DNA of 64,000 bases from an uncultured Acidimicrobiales bacterium (GCA_951813555.1 OX638344.1:744001-808000); one strand, 5' to 3'; positions 43,984-54,029 are shown, numbered from the stretch's first letter. Numbers and translations: made by a program. Notes: a model not told the origin generated them from the letters alone.

Positions 43984-44250
43984 TCAGTTAGAAGCAGCGG
44001 TGCGGAGGTCGGCCAACGTCTCCATCCACCACAGGTTCGTCACCGTGGTGCTTCCGGGCAACGTGGCTAGGCAATCATCGACTTGGGTGACAACATCAGG
44101 AAGTCCAGCGGCAGCGAGACGCACGTCTAGCAGTCCGTCCACCACTCGGGAGCGGCTGGTCAGCTCTCCGTCGATGGCGTCCAACAACCGATCCACCAGC
44201 TCGGTGATCTCGATAAGGGCTGCCGGGTTGCGGACAGTTTCTAATGTCAC
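43984..44250 (-). CDS. Small helical protein of unknown function
   Basis: 88 residues from GTG 44250, with AAGGAGAG properly placed upstream, the main reason to call it real. Predicted helices ITELVDRLLDAIDGEL and VVTQVDDCLATL; no domain recognised. Lies alone between the CoxL-like gene and the divergent Dpp operon. The 234 bp after it (43750-43983) hold no recognisable gene. Confidence 0.5.
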   Translation of the reverse strand: MTLETVRNPAALIEITELVDRLLDAIDGELTSRSRVVDGLLDVRLAAAGLPDVVTQVDDCLATLPGSTTVTNLWWMETLADLRTAASN

Positions 44251-44357
44251 TTCTCTCTCCTTGCTTGCGTCAGAGGTTACAACCCTCGGTCACCCGTATG
44301 TGTTCCCTTCGGACTCATGCTATCGGCCCTAGTGACAATCGGCGAAAGGGATTGCTC

Positions 44358-46085
44358 GTGACCGCTGCCGATAGCGTGAGAGGCATGGGAGCACCTGACG
44401 GAAATTGCAGCAAGTGCCGGTGGAGTGGAGTGCTTTGGGTGTTTGCAGCACTTGCACTGCTGGCCACTGCCTGCGGCAACGATGATGCACCTGCGGCGAC
44501 AACCGGCCAGCCCGCTGGGACACCAGCGGCAACTGCCGCCCCTGAACCGGCACTCGACGACGACCACACCGAGGTGGTCATCGGGTTGGAGCAGGAGATC
44601 ACCAACTTTAACAACTTGACAGCCGGCGACAATCTCCTGGCCGGTCGCCAGATCACCCGGGCCATATGGCCCACCTGCGTGCGCACCCGGCCCGACTTCT
44701 CCTTCGAACCCTATTTCTGCGAAACCCTCCCCAGCATCATCAGCGAGGATCCGCTGGTGGTGGAATACCGGCTGCGGGCCGACGCCACTTGGAGCGACGG
44801 CACCCCGGTGAGTTCCGGCGACATGGTGTTCAATTTCGAGAACTGCAACGACCCCGACGACGACTGCGCTGCCACTCAGGGCTACGACAGCGCCACTTTG
44901 GAGGTGGTGGACGATAAGGCCGTTCGGCTGAGCTGGCCGCCGGGCCAGCCCTTCGTGGAATACATCTTGCTGTTCTCCGGACCGTTCCCGCCCGCCCACC
45001 TGGGCCGGGACTGGAGCGACGGCTTCCGAACCGACCCCGGCCTGGGGGCCGGCCCGTACGTGGTAGACGAGTACAACCCGGGTAGCGATTTGACATTGAC
45101 GGCCAACCCCACTTGGTTCGGCGAAGGCCCCCATATCGACGAGGTCACGTTCCGGTTCATCAGCGACGTAGGCAACCTGCCCCTCGCACTGGAGAACGGC
45201 GAAGTCGACGTGATCTATCCCCAACCCCAGGTCGACCTTGTGGCCCAGATCAACGGCATTGGCGGGGTGGATTCCTCCATCACGTTTGGCCCCACCTGGG
45301 AGCACGTCACGTTCAACACTGCCACCGTGCCTGTGGAGGTGCGCCAGGCCATCGCACTGGCGCTTGACCGAGAGCTGATCGTGACCGCGCTCATGCGACC
45401 GTTCTCGGAGTCGGCCCAACCGCTGGGCAACCGGATTTTCATGGAAGGCCAAGCCCAGTATCAAGACAACACTCCGGCCCAGTTCCAACAAAGAGACGTG
45501 GCCGCGGCCCGGACCGTGCTGGAAGAGGCCGGCTGGGAGCTGGACGGCGACGTGTACGCCAAAGACGGCCGACGGCTGAGCCTGCGCATCCGCACTACCG
45601 GCGGCAATGATCGCCGGGAGCAGTTCCAAGAATTGGTGCAGAACCAGCTGGCTGAAGCCGGGATCAGAATCACCATCGACAACTTGCCCGGCGGCGAGAT
45701 ATTCGGCCCGGTGTTCGGCTCAACCAACGATCCGCCCGGTCCGCCCGGAGATTTCGACTTGGTGATCTTCGCCTGGGTAGGCGGACCTCTACCGGCCACA
45801 TCGGCCCTTCAGGTATTCGGCACCGGCAACGACAGCAACCCCGGCGCCTACGCAGATGACCGGGTCGACGACCTATTGACGGAGGCCACGATCACCCTCG
45901 GCCTCGACCGCCAAGCCGAGCTGTTGAACGAAGCCGACGTCCTGATGTGGGAGACGCTGCCCAACATGCCCGTCTACCAGCTCCCCTTCTTCCTCGCCTG
46001 GAACGAGAAAATCCAAAATGTCCAAGACAATCCCACCACCGAAAGCTTCACCTGGAACCTCGAAGAATGGGTATTGGCTGACTAG
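44358..46085 (+). CDS. Peptide-type ABC transporter substrate-binding lipoprotein (SBP family 5)
   Basis: 575 residues from GTG 44358, supported by AAAGGG seven bases upstream; ATG 44385 is possible. Lipobox ALLATAC follows the hydrophobic signal. The SBP_bac_5 domain shows VVEYRLRADATWSDGTPVSSGDMVFNFE, YVVDEYNPGSDLTLTANP and VRQAIALALDRELIV. It delivers peptides or another oligomeric solute to the permeases encoded next. First gene of a nine-gene plus-strand run. Confidence 0.9.
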   Translation: MTAADSVRGMGAPDGNCSKCRWSGVLWVFAALALLATACGNDDAPAATTGQPAGTPAATAAPEPALDDDHTEVVIGLEQEITNFNNLTAGDNLLAGRQITRAIWPTCVRTRPDFSFEPYFCETLPSIISEDPLVVEYRLRADATWSDGTPVSSGDMVFNFENCNDPDDDCAATQGYDSATLEVVDDKAVRLSWPPGQPFVEYILLFSGPFPPAHLGRDWSDGFRTDPGLGAGPYVVDEYNPGSDLTLTANPTWFGEGPHIDEVTFRFISDVGNLPLALENGEVDVIYPQPQVDLVAQINGIGGVDSSITFGPTWEHVTFNTATVPVEVRQAIALALDRELIVTALMRPFSESAQPLGNRIFMEGQAQYQDNTPAQFQQRDVAAARTVLEEAGWELDGDVYAKDGRRLSLRIRTTGGNDRREQFQELVQNQLAEAGIRITIDNLPGGEIFGPVFGSTNDPPGPPGDFDLVIFAWVGGPLPATSALQVFGTGNDSNPGAYADDRVDDLLTEATITLGLDRQAELLNEADVLMWETLPNMPVYQLPFFLAWNEKIQNVQDNPTTESFTWNLEEWVLAD

Positions 46086-46096
46086 CTTTTCTGCAA

Positions 46097-47080
46097 ATGC
46101 TCGGGTTCGCGACACGCAAGCTGCTGATCTCGATTGTCGTTCTCTTCTTCGCCACCCTGGTGGCCTTCCTGCTGGTGGCCACTGTCGACCCCATCGCCGA
46201 GCAACGGGTTTTCCTACTCTCCCAACCTGGCGGCGCCGAGCAAATCGACCGCCTGGAGGCAAGCTTGGGCCTCGACAAGCCCCTCATCGAGCGCTACGGC
46301 AGCTGGCTGGGCGACCTGCTCACCGGCAACATGGGCACTTCCACCGACAACGGCCGGGACGTCACCACGCTGTTGGGCGAAGCCATTCCGGTCACCTTGC
46401 GGCTGGTCATAGCCGCCACCGTGGTCTCGGTGATCCTCGGCGTGGCCGTGGGAGTGGTAAGCGCGGTGCGCCAATACGGGGCGTTCGACAACATCTCCAC
46501 CTTCTTCGCCTTCCTTTTCTTCGCCATGCCCGTTTTCTGGCTGGGGGCAGTGCTCAAAGACCTGGGCATCCGGTTCAACGACTGGTGGGGAAGTCGGATC
46601 TTCTTCACCATCGGCGAGCAGTCGCCCCGCCTCGAAGCCGACTTCTGGGGCACGTGGGCCGACCGGGCCGGACACATCATGCTCCCCGCGCTCACCCTTG
46701 TTTTGATCCAGCTGGCCGCCACCAGCCGATTTCAGCGCTCGGCCATGCTCGACGTGCTGGAAAGCGACTACATCCGCACCGCCCGAGCCAAGGGAGTCCC
46801 TCGACGCCGGATCATCACCCACCATGCTCTCCGCAACGCCCTGCTCCCGGTGGTGAGCTACACCGGGCTGACGTTCGGCACCCTTATCGGGGGCACGGTG
46901 GTCACCGAGGTGGTGTTCAACTGGAAGGGCATGGGCCGCCTGTTCTTGGAGTCCCTGCTCGACGGGGATGTGGCCGTGACGCAGGGATGGCTGCTGGCGG
47001 TGGGCATCTCGGTGATCGTGGTGAACCTGCTGACCGATCTGACCTATGGCTTCTTGGATCCAAGGGTGCGAGATGGCTGA
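46097..47080 (+). CDS. Peptide-type ABC transporter permease (DppB-like)
   Basis: 327 residues with six transmembrane helices. The EAA loop reads RTARAKGVPRRRIITHHALRNALLPVV. The N-terminal LEASLGLDKPLIERYGSWLGDLLTGNMG is the DppB/OppB signature. A longer than usual extracytoplasmic loop follows helix 3. Overlaps the next permease gene by 8 bp. Confidence 0.92.
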   Translation: MLGFATRKLLISIVVLFFATLVAFLLVATVDPIAEQRVFLLSQPGGAEQIDRLEASLGLDKPLIERYGSWLGDLLTGNMGTSTDNGRDVTTLLGEAIPVTLRLVIAATVVSVILGVAVGVVSAVRQYGAFDNISTFFAFLFFAMPVFWLGAVLKDLGIRFNDWWGSRIFFTIGEQSPRLEADFWGTWADRAGHIMLPALTLVLIQLAATSRFQRSAMLDVLESDYIRTARAKGVPRRRIITHHALRNALLPVVSYTGLTFGTLIGGTVVTEVVFNWKGMGRLFLESLLDGDVAVTQGWLLAVGISVIVVNLLTDLTYGFLDPRVRDG

Positions 47081-47981
47081 CGCGCCGGTTGGAATCCTGG
47101 CCGGCACCCCAGCCGAGACGGAAGCCCGCTCTCAGTGGCAACTGGTGCTTCGGCGGTTTCTCGCTCACCGGCTGGCGGTGGCTGCCGGGATAGTGCTGGT
47201 GGCGGCCTATCTGTTCAGCTATCTGGCCGAGCCGCTCACCGGCTGGGGCTACAAGGAACTGTCTCCTGATCTTTCGCAGGGGCCTTCGGGCAACCACTGG
47301 TTCGGCACCGACACCATCGGCCACGACATGTTCGCCCAGTCCATGCGGGGGCTGCGGGTATCGGTCCACGTCAGCGTGGTGGTTGCCGGCATCGCCACCG
47401 TTTTGGGGTCGGTGTTGGGCGCGGTGCAGGGATGGTTCCGGGGCCGGGTGGACGGGGCCCTTGGGCTGTTGGTGGACTTCCTGCTGATCCTTCCCCTGTT
47501 GCCGGTGCTGATGGTGCTGGGCACCCGCACCCGGGCCAGCGGGGGCAGCTCGCTGATGTTCGTGGCGGTGGTGATCGGCCTGTTTCTGTGGGCGCCGTTG
47601 GCCCGAGTAGTGCGGGGTGAGGTGTTCTCCATCCGAGAGAAGGAGTACATCGAAGCAGCCGAGGCCCTGGGAGCGTCCAACACTCGCATCATCTTCCGCC
47701 ACCTCATCCCCAACGCCATGAGCTCGATAATCGTGTACGCCACCCTCACGGTGGCCACCGCCATCCTGCTGGAGACCGCGCTGGCCTTCTTGGGCTTCGG
47801 CATCCAGCCCCCCGAGGTGTCGCTGGGATCGCTGGTCGACGAGGGCCGCGACTCAGCCCGCACCCGGTGGTGGCTGTTCTACCTGCCGGGAGCCGTGCTG
47901 GTGGTGCTGGTGCTGTGTGTGAACTTCGTGGGCGACGGGTTGCGCGACGCCCTCGATCCCCGCCGGGAGCAGCGTCGATGA
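47073..47981 (+). CDS. Peptide-type ABC transporter permease (DppC-like)
   Basis: 302 residues from ATG 47073. WFGTDTIGHDMFAQSMRGLRVS is the DppC/OppC hallmark after the first helix; the EAA loop is YIEAAEALGASNTRIIFRHLIPNAM. C-terminal FLGFGIQPPEVSLGSLVDEGR is also characteristic. Stop overlaps the following ATG. Confidence 0.92.
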   Translation: MADAPVGILAGTPAETEARSQWQLVLRRFLAHRLAVAAGIVLVAAYLFSYLAEPLTGWGYKELSPDLSQGPSGNHWFGTDTIGHDMFAQSMRGLRVSVHVSVVVAGIATVLGSVLGAVQGWFRGRVDGALGLLVDFLLILPLLPVLMVLGTRTRASGGSSLMFVAVVIGLFLWAPLARVVRGEVFSIREKEYIEAAEALGASNTRIIFRHLIPNAMSSIIVYATLTVATAILLETALAFLGFGIQPPEVSLGSLVDEGRDSARTRWWLFYLPGAVLVVLVLCVNFVGDGLRDALDPRREQRR

Positions 47982-48991
47982 CCGGCCTAGACAGCTCCCG
48001 AGCTGAGACCCCGGTGCTGTCGGTTCGCGACCTGGAGGTTGCCTTCCCCACCCCCGACGGCGACGTGCAGGCAGTGCGGGGCGTGAGCTGGGACGTGTAC
48101 GAGGGCGAGGTGCTAGCCATCGCCGGGGAGTCCGGCTCGGGCAAATCGGTCAGCGTCATGGCCGCCATGGGCCTGTTGCCGGCCACCGCTCAAGTCAGTG
48201 GGTCGATTGCCTACCGGGGCCGCGATGTGCTGGCCATGTCCGACAAAGACCTCGAACGGCTGCGGGGATCGTCCATCTCGATGGTGTTCCAAGACCCGAT
48301 GACCTCGCTGAACCCGGTGATGGCCGTCGGGGCCCAGATCGCCGAGGGAGTCCGCATCCACCAGCGGGTCAATTCCCGCACGGCCCGGTCCAAGGCAGTC
48401 GAGCTGCTCGATTTGGTGGGCCTTCCCAACGCCGGCCAGCGGGTGGATTCCTATCCCCATGAGCTGTCAGGTGGGATGCGCCAGCGGGCCATGATCGCCA
48501 TGGCCATTGCCAACGATCCCGACCTGCTCATCGCCGACGAACCCACCACCGCCCTCGATGTCACCATTCAGGCCCAGGTGATAGACGTGCTCGAGCGAGC
48601 CCGGGAGGCCACCGGCTCGGCGCTGGTCATAATCACCCACGACCTCGGTGTGGTGGCCCGCATCGCCCATCGGATCTTGGTCATGTATGCCGGTCGAGCG
48701 GCCGAGACCGGGATGGCCGACGGCGTGTTCGAACGGCCCAGCCACCCCTACACCGCCGGGCTGCTCGGGTCGATCCCCCGCCTCGATGCCCCCAAAGGAA
48801 CCCGGCTGATGCCCATCGACGGGGCTCCGCCTTCCATGCTGGCCCCACCTCCCGGATGCGCCTTCGCCCCCCGCTGTCCCCGAGCCACCCCGCTCTGTTC
48901 CCAAGAGATCCCTGAGCTGCGCCCCATAGGCAATCAGCAGTCCGCCTGCCACCACGGCGAGGACCAGTACAACGAGGCCGAAGATGTCTAA
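47978..48991 (+). CDS. Peptide-type ABC transporter ATP-binding protein (DppD-like)
   Basis: 337 residues. Walker [10 protein letters not shown], signature [16 protein letters not shown], Walker [13 protein letters not shown], switch IITHDLGVV. The C-terminal oligopeptide-transporter extension has the Cys cluster [14 protein letters not shown], which can bind an Fe-S cluster or disulfide in relatives. Overlaps dppF-like gene by 8 bp. Confidence 0.93.
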   Translation: MTGLDSSRAETPVLSVRDLEVAFPTPDGDVQAVRGVSWDVYEGEVLAIAGESGSGKSVSVMAAMGLLPATAQVSGSIAYRGRDVLAMSDKDLERLRGSSISMVFQDPMTSLNPVMAVGAQIAEGVRIHQRVNSRTARSKAVELLDLVGLPNAGQRVDSYPHELSGGMRQRAMIAMAIANDPDLLIADEPTTALDVTIQAQVIDVLERAREATGSALVIITHDLGVVARIAHRILVMYAGRAAETGMADGVFERPSHPYTAGLLGSIPRLDAPKGTRLMPIDGAPPSMLAPPPGCAFAPRCPRATPLCSQEIPELRPIGNQQSACHHGEDQYNEAEDV

Positions 48992-50012
48992 CCCTGCCGA
49001 CCTGCCGGTTGAAACAACCCCTCTGCTGGAAGTCACCGACCTGGTCAAGGATTTCCCGATCCGATCCAAAGGCGCCATACGCCGGACAGTAGGGATGGTC
49101 CAGGCAGTAAACGGTGTGTCGCTGCACATCAATCGGGGCGAGACCCTGGGTCTGGTGGGCGAATCGGGGTCGGGCAAATCCACCATCGCCCGCTGCATCC
49201 TCCGCCTCATCGAACCCACCTCGGGGTCAGTTCGATTCAAGGGCCAGGAGCTGGCTGGGCTGAGCCGCCGCCAGCTTCAGGCCATGCGGCGGAACATGCA
49301 GATCGTCTACCAAGACCCGATGGCCTCACTCGACCCCCGCATGACGGTGTCGGCCATCATCTCCGAGCCTCTGCGCATCCACCGCACGACCGGTGACATC
49401 GGGGCCCGGGTGGGCGAACTGCTGGAGCTGGTCGGGCTGCGCCCAGAGCACGGCAACCGCTACCCCCACGAGTTCTCCGGGGGCCAGCGCCAGCGCATCG
49501 GCATCGCCCGAGCTCTGGCTCTTGCGCCCGACCTCATCATCCTGGATGAGCCGGTGTCGGCCCTCGACGTGAGCATTCAGGCCGGGGTGCTCAACCTGCT
49601 GGAAGACCTCCAGCGCCAATTGGGACTCACCTACCTGTTTGTGGCCCACGACCTTTCAGTGGTCCGCCACATCTCCGACCGTGTGGCGGTGATGTATCTG
49701 GGGCGGATCGTGGAGACGGGTACCGGTCCGGAAGTGTACGAAACCCCGGCCCATCCCTACACCCAGGCTTTGCTGTCGGCCGTTCCGATTCCCGATCCCA
49801 AGCTCGAGAAGAGGCGCCGACGCATCGTGCTTGAAGGCGACGCGCCAAACCCGGCCTCGCCCCCTTCGGGGTGCCGATTTCGCACCCGATGCTGGAAGGC
49901 GGAGTTGATATGCACCGAATACGACCCCGAGTTGCTCGACCTGGGGATTGGGCACCCGGTTGCCTGCCACTTCCCCACCCCCGACGACCTAATGGGGTCC
50001 GAGCAGGGATAG
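48984..50012 (+). CDS. Peptide-type ABC transporter ATP-binding protein (DppF-like)
   Basis: 342 residues. Walker [10 protein letters not shown], signature [16 protein letters not shown], Walker [13 protein letters not shown], switch FVAHDLSVV, and the C-terminal [14 protein letters not shown] cysteine cluster. Completes the importer with the upstream four genes. Followed 11 bp later by an exporter-type ATPase. Confidence 0.93.
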   Translation: MSNPADLPVETTPLLEVTDLVKDFPIRSKGAIRRTVGMVQAVNGVSLHINRGETLGLVGESGSGKSTIARCILRLIEPTSGSVRFKGQELAGLSRRQLQAMRRNMQIVYQDPMASLDPRMTVSAIISEPLRIHRTTGDIGARVGELLELVGLRPEHGNRYPHEFSGGQRQRIGIARALALAPDLIILDEPVSALDVSIQAGVLNLLEDLQRQLGLTYLFVAHDLSVVRHISDRVAVMYLGRIVETGTGPEVYETPAHPYTQALLSAVPIPDPKLEKRRRRIVLEGDAPNPASPPSGCRFRTRCWKAELICTEYDPELLDLGIGHPVACHFPTPDDLMGSEQG

Positions 50013-50023
50013 GGTTTCGCCCA

Positions 50024-50929
50024 GTGTCCGACATCGTTATCTCTGCTCGTGGAGTGCAGAAGAGCTACGGCTCAAACCACGTACTCCAGGGCCTGAACTG
50101 CGAGGTCGGGAAGGGCATCACCGGGCTGCTGGGGCCCAACGGCGCCGGCAAGAGCACCTTCATGGGCCTGGTCCTGGGACTGCGCCCCCGCCAAGGCGGC
50201 GAACTCAACGTGCTGGGGGTAGACCCCGACCGGAGCGGCCCTGAGTTGCGAACCCGGCTGGGCTATGCCCCTGAGCACCATGACCTGCCCGGCGACGTGC
50301 AGGCCGCCGACCTAGTGCGCCACATTGCCCAGCTCCACGGCCTGCCCCGCCGGGTCGCCACCGAGAGGGCCAGCAACGCCTTATGGCAGGTGGGCTTGGG
50401 CGAGGAGCGGTTCCGCCCCATCGGCACTATGTCAACCGGACAGCGTCAGCGGGTGAAGATGGCCCAAGCCCTGGCCCACGATCCCGACCTTCTGCTGCTC
50501 GACGAGCCCACCGACGGGCTCGACCCGGTGCAGCGCGACGACATGCTGGCCCTCATCCGCAGGGTTGGTAGCGAATTCGGCATAGACATCCTGCTGTCGT
50601 CGCATCTGCTTGAGGAAGTGGAGCGGGTGTGCGACTCGGTAGTCATTCTGGCCAACGGAATGGTGGGCCACAGCGGCACTCTCCAGGATCTGGGCGCAGC
50701 TGCATCGGGGTTCAAGGTGGAACTGGACTCCGACCCCGAACCACTGGCGGCTGCGCTGGTCGCTCGGGGGGTAGCAGCAGCCGTCGACGGCCACTCTCTC
50801 ATAGTGTCAGGCGTCGATTCGGCCTCCGATCTGATCAGAGACTTGGTGGCAGATCTGGGGCTGGGCCTGCGTCGGCTGGAGCCTCGCCGCACCACATTGG
50901 AAGACGTGTTCATAGAGGCCTCCCAATGA
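50024..50929 (+). CDS. ABC-2-type exporter ATP-binding protein, module 1
   Basis: 301 residues from GTG 50024. Walker A GPNGAGKST, signature MSTGQRQRVKMAQALA, Walker B LLLLDEPTDGLD, switch LLSSHLLEEVERV. This is the CcmA/NatA-like group that works with ABC-2 permeases. The C-terminal 70 residues are a non-conserved regulatory domain. Stop overlaps the next ATG, so it pairs with the permease at 50926. Confidence 0.9.
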   Translation: MSDIVISARGVQKSYGSNHVLQGLNCEVGKGITGLLGPNGAGKSTFMGLVLGLRPRQGGELNVLGVDPDRSGPELRTRLGYAPEHHDLPGDVQAADLVRHIAQLHGLPRRVATERASNALWQVGLGEERFRPIGTMSTGQRQRVKMAQALAHDPDLLLLDEPTDGLDPVQRDDMLALIRRVGSEFGIDILLSSHLLEEVERVCDSVVILANGMVGHSGTLQDLGAAASGFKVELDSDPEPLAAALVARGVAAAVDGHSLIVSGVDSASDLIRDLVADLGLGLRRLEPRRTTLEDVFIEASQ

Positions 50930-51798
50930 CCGAGGCCCGCATCCACGACCGCGGTTATATGGCCTACGACGGGCCTCGTCACGGCCCAGGCCGCGCCATG
51001 GCCAATCTGAGCTACCACACCGTGCAGCGGGTGCTGGGCTTGAAGCGGTCCAATTGGCAGAAGGTCCTTCCTGCCATCGCCTTGTTGATCTCGTTCATTC
51101 CCGCCATCGTGTTCATCGGAATCGCCGCTTTCTTGCCTCGAGGAGACGAACTAGGGCTGGAATCCTCGGCCGACTACTACGGATTCATCACTGGCGCCCT
51201 CTTCTTGTTCGCGGCGTTCGTCGCCCCGGAGGCGGTATGCACCGATCGCCGGAGCGGCATGCTGGGGTTGTACTTGGCATCGCCGCTGAGCCGAGATACC
51301 TATCTGGTGGCCAAAGCCGCGGCCATCGCCGCCGTCCTAGGCACGATGACCTTGGGGCCTCCGATCTTGATGCTCATCGCCTATACCCTGGCTGACGCCG
51401 GACCCGACGGGGTAACCGGCTGGTTGACCGAACTAGGACGAATTTTGGCGTCGGGGACTGCGTTGGCCGTTTTCTGGACGGCACTGTCGCTGGCAGTATC
51501 CAGCCTCACCGCTCGCCGCTCCCTGGCCAGCGTGGGCATTTTTGTCGGATTGCTGGCCAGCTCGGCGGTAGGTGATGGCCTCGCCGAGGGTGCTCAAATG
51601 GGCGACTCGTATGCACTGTTCAACCTGATTGGCCTACCTTTCGAGGCCGTCTACCGCATCTTCGGAGAAGTCAACGGAGAAGGGCCTCCCATCGGCGATG
51701 TCGATACCTGGGCGATATTCGCCGCGCTTGTTGGGCTTATTGCCGCCTTCGGAGCGTTCGCCCGCTGGCGATACCAGCGAATTGAGGTAGCCGGATGA
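50926..51798 (+). CDS. ABC-2-type exporter permease, module 1
   Basis: 290 residues. IHDRGYMAYDGPRHGPGR is the typical cytoplasmic N-terminus of this permease group; about six hydrophobic segments follow, with CTDRRSGMLGLYLASPLSRDTYL as the coupling region before helix 3. Substrate unknown. Overlaps the next ATPase by 4 bp, so both exporter modules are translated from one message. Confidence 0.85.
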   Translation: MTEARIHDRGYMAYDGPRHGPGRAMANLSYHTVQRVLGLKRSNWQKVLPAIALLISFIPAIVFIGIAAFLPRGDELGLESSADYYGFITGALFLFAAFVAPEAVCTDRRSGMLGLYLASPLSRDTYLVAKAAAIAAVLGTMTLGPPILMLIAYTLADAGPDGVTGWLTELGRILASGTALAVFWTALSLAVSSLTARRSLASVGIFVGLLASSAVGDGLAEGAQMGDSYALFNLIGLPFEAVYRIFGEVNGEGPPIGDVDTWAIFAALVGLIAAFGAFARWRYQRIEVAG

Positions 51799-52730
51799 GC
51801 ACCCAAGCCAGCCCGCCGCCCATGGTGCAGGCCGCCGGGGTGTCCAAGTGGTTCGGCGACCTGGTGGCGGTGTCCGACGTGAGCTTCAGCATCGGGGCCG
51901 GGGTCACCGCACTGCTGGGGCCCAACGGGGCGGGCAAGTCCACCCTGCTGCGGATGATGTGCGGTTTGGCTCGACCGTCCAACGGGACGGTGACCGTGCT
52001 GGGCAAGAACCCCCGCACCGACGTGGCCGTGCTGGGCCGTATCGGCATGGCCCCCCAGCAGGAGTCGCTGCTCGACTACCTGAGCGGCCGGGAATTTGTA
52101 GAACTGGCCGCTCAACTGCACCAGGTCGGCAACCCCGTCGAAGCCGCCCGCCAGGCCATCCAGACGGTGGAACTCGACCCCGACGACACCCGAAGGCTGT
52201 CCACTTACTCCAAGGGTATGCGCCAGCGAATAAAGCTGGCCCAGGCCATCGTCCACGATCCCCTGGTCATCGCCCTGGACGAACCGCTCACCGGGCTCGA
52301 TCCCCGACAGCGGCGGGAGATGATCCAGCTCTTCCACCGGCTGGGGGACGAGGGAAAGTGCGTCATCGTGTCCAGCCACGTGCTTGACGAGGTGGAGCGA
52401 TTCGGCTCCCGGGTGCTGGTGATCGCCCAGGGACGGCTGGCCGCCGAGGGAGACTTCCGAGAGATCCGCAACCTGATGGACGATCGGCCGCTGCGCATCA
52501 GCATCCGCACCGATCAGCCCAGGGTGCTGGCCACCGCTCTCCTGGAGAGCGGCGCGATCTCAGGGTGCCGCTTGGAGGGGACTGATTGCGTAGTGGTGGA
52601 TACCACCGAGCCCGCGGCATTCCGACGAGCGGTAGCCCCGATGGCTCGCGACCGGGATGCCTCGCTGCTGGAGTTGCGACCGCTTGACGATGACTTGGAG
52701 AGCGTCTTCCGATACCTGGTGGGCCAGTGA
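51795..52730 (+). CDS. ABC-2-type exporter ATP-binding protein, module 2
   Basis: 311 residues. Walker A GPNGAGKST, signature YSKGMRQRIKLAQAIV, Walker B VIALDEPLTGLD, switch VSSHVLDEVERF. Its TGA stop is also the beginning of the tandem 23-bp minicistron array that leads to the permease gene 88 bp downstream. Confidence 0.9.
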   Translation: MSTQASPPPMVQAAGVSKWFGDLVAVSDVSFSIGAGVTALLGPNGAGKSTLLRMMCGLARPSNGTVTVLGKNPRTDVAVLGRIGMAPQQESLLDYLSGREFVELAAQLHQVGNPVEAARQAIQTVELDPDDTRRLSTYSKGMRQRIKLAQAIVHDPLVIALDEPLTGLDPRQRREMIQLFHRLGDEGKCVIVSSHVLDEVERFGSRVLVIAQGRLAAEGDFREIRNLMDDRPLRISIRTDQPRVLATALLESGAISGCRLEGTDCVVVDTTEPAAFRRAVAPMARDRDASLLELRPLDDDLESVFRYLVGQ

Positions 52731-52818
52731 TAACGCATCTGGAGACACAGTGATAACGCATCTGGAGACACAGTGATAACGCATCTGGAGACACAGTGAT
52801 AGCGCATCTGGAGACCCA
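52727..52818 (+). repeat. Four tandem 23-bp units forming minicistrons with GTGA overlaps
   Basis: Units start at GTG 52727, 52750, 52773 and 52796, spaced exactly 23 bp. Each encodes GTG + seven codons + TGA (peptide MITHLETQ; the last copy MIAHLETQ), and each TGA overlaps the next GTG as GTGA. Every unit contains CTGGAG 5 nt before the next GTG, acting as ribosome-binding site. The first unit's GTGA contains the ATPase stop and the fifth GTG (52819) is the permease start. Units 1-3 are identical; unit 4 has two substitutions. Confidence 0.9.
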
Positions 52819-53517
52819 GTGAACCCCCACATCTATCGGGTGGTTGTCCGCAGCCAGATCAGCACCGGCCGGCTGCTGGCTTTGGCTGGGCTGAGCGGTG
52901 TGGCCATCTTGTTGGCCTTCGTAGCCCGAGCCGCCGACGATCCAGTTGAGGTCGCCACCCGCAGCATGGGCACCTTCGGGACCAACATCTTCGCTCCGTT
53001 CATCGCCTTGGCTTTGGGCTCGGCCGCGCTGGGAAATCTGGTGGAAGACCGCACCCTGGTGTACGTATGGCTTCGGCCTGTTCCTCGCCACTCTGTGGCC
53101 ACCGCTGCCTTCGCGGCAGTGATAAGCGTGGTAGGCCCCATTGTGGTGGCGGTGATGACCTTGGCTGCGGCCATCACCGGTGTCGGAGACTTGCTGGTGG
53201 CCACGGCCACCGCCACCGCCCTGGCGGTTTTCGCCTATTCGGGTATCTTCTTGGCTTTGGGACTGCGGTTCAAGCGGTCCCTGTTGGTTGGCTTGGGCTA
53301 CATCGCCATCTGGGAGCTGCTGTTGTCCCGGCTGGGCGACTGGTTCGCCCGCCTGTCGGTGCGCAGCTATCCCATGAGCATCCTGTCGGACGCCACCGAC
53401 GTGAGCATGCGGCTGGCCGACCGGTCCACGCTGGCCTCCTACGTGGTGCCGTTGGCTGTCGGTTTCGCCGGGCTGGTCTACACCTCGTGGCGTCTGTCCC
53501 GCACCGAGATCGACTGA
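52819..53517 (+). CDS. ABC-2-type exporter permease, module 2
   Basis: 232 residues from GTG 52819, which is fused to the end of the tandem minicistron array. Six hydrophobic segments, with LGNLVEDRTLVYVWLRPVPRHSVATA as coupling loop and GLGYIAIWELLLSRL near the end, the form typical of short ABC-2 permeases. Works with the ATPase at 51795. Last gene of the long transporter operon. Confidence 0.85.
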   Translation: MNPHIYRVVVRSQISTGRLLALAGLSGVAILLAFVARAADDPVEVATRSMGTFGTNIFAPFIALALGSAALGNLVEDRTLVYVWLRPVPRHSVATAAFAAVISVVGPIVVAVMTLAAAITGVGDLLVATATATALAVFAYSGIFLALGLRFKRSLLVGLGYIAIWELLLSRLGDWFARLSVRSYPMSILSDATDVSMRLADRSTLASYVVPLAVGFAGLVYTSWRLSRTEID

Positions 53518-53551
53518 ACCCACCCGCACAGCGGAGGCATAAGATTCCCCC

Positions 53552-54022
53552 ATGCTTGACATGATGGTTGCCCCCACCGCCCAGCACATCGGAGAGGACG
53601 ACCTCCCCTGGGCGTACGGCGAAGACGGCATCGGCCTCAAGGTGCTCCAGATCAAAGAGAGCGAGGGGTTGTGGGTCATCAAGAACCAGTTCCCGTCGGG
53701 CTACTCGGTGCAGACCCACAAGCACACCGGCCAAGTGTTCGCCTACACCAGTGCCGGGGCCTGGGGATACAAGGAGAGCGATTTTCTGAACCGGGCCGGG
53801 TCGTTCCTCTATGAGCCGGCTGGCTCCATCCACACGCTGTATACCCCTGAGGAAAATACCGAGACCACCGAGGTGTTCTTCGCCATCTGGGGCGCCAACT
53901 TGAACATGGACGCCGACGGCAACATTGAGAGCATCACCGACGGCCAAACTGTTTTGATGGGCTACTACTACTTGCTCGAGGCCCAGGGCACCCCTCGCCC
54001 CGACAACATCCTGCTCGACTGA
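53552..54022 (+). CDS. Cupin protein, 2,4'-dihydroxyacetophenone dioxygenase-like
   Basis: 156 residues. YSVQTHKHTGQVFAYTSAGAWGY and SFLYEPAGSIHTL supply the two cupin motifs with His/His/Glu/His metal ligands, in the arrangement of the DAD-like ring-ketone dioxygenase family. N-terminal DDLPWAYGEDGIGLKVL fits too. The actual substrate is uncertain; such proteins are widely over-annotated. Convergent with the UPF0182 gene. Confidence 0.75.
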   Translation: MLDMMVAPTAQHIGEDDLPWAYGEDGIGLKVLQIKESEGLWVIKNQFPSGYSVQTHKHTGQVFAYTSAGAWGYKESDFLNRAGSFLYEPAGSIHTLYTPEENTETTEVFFAIWGANLNMDADGNIESITDGQTVLMGYYYLLEAQGTPRPDNILLD

Positions 54023-54029
54023 GCGGGGA

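Noticed and set aside
52727..52818. CRISPR-like array
   Set aside because: Units are contiguous without spacers and only four in number; the stop/start overlaps explain them better.
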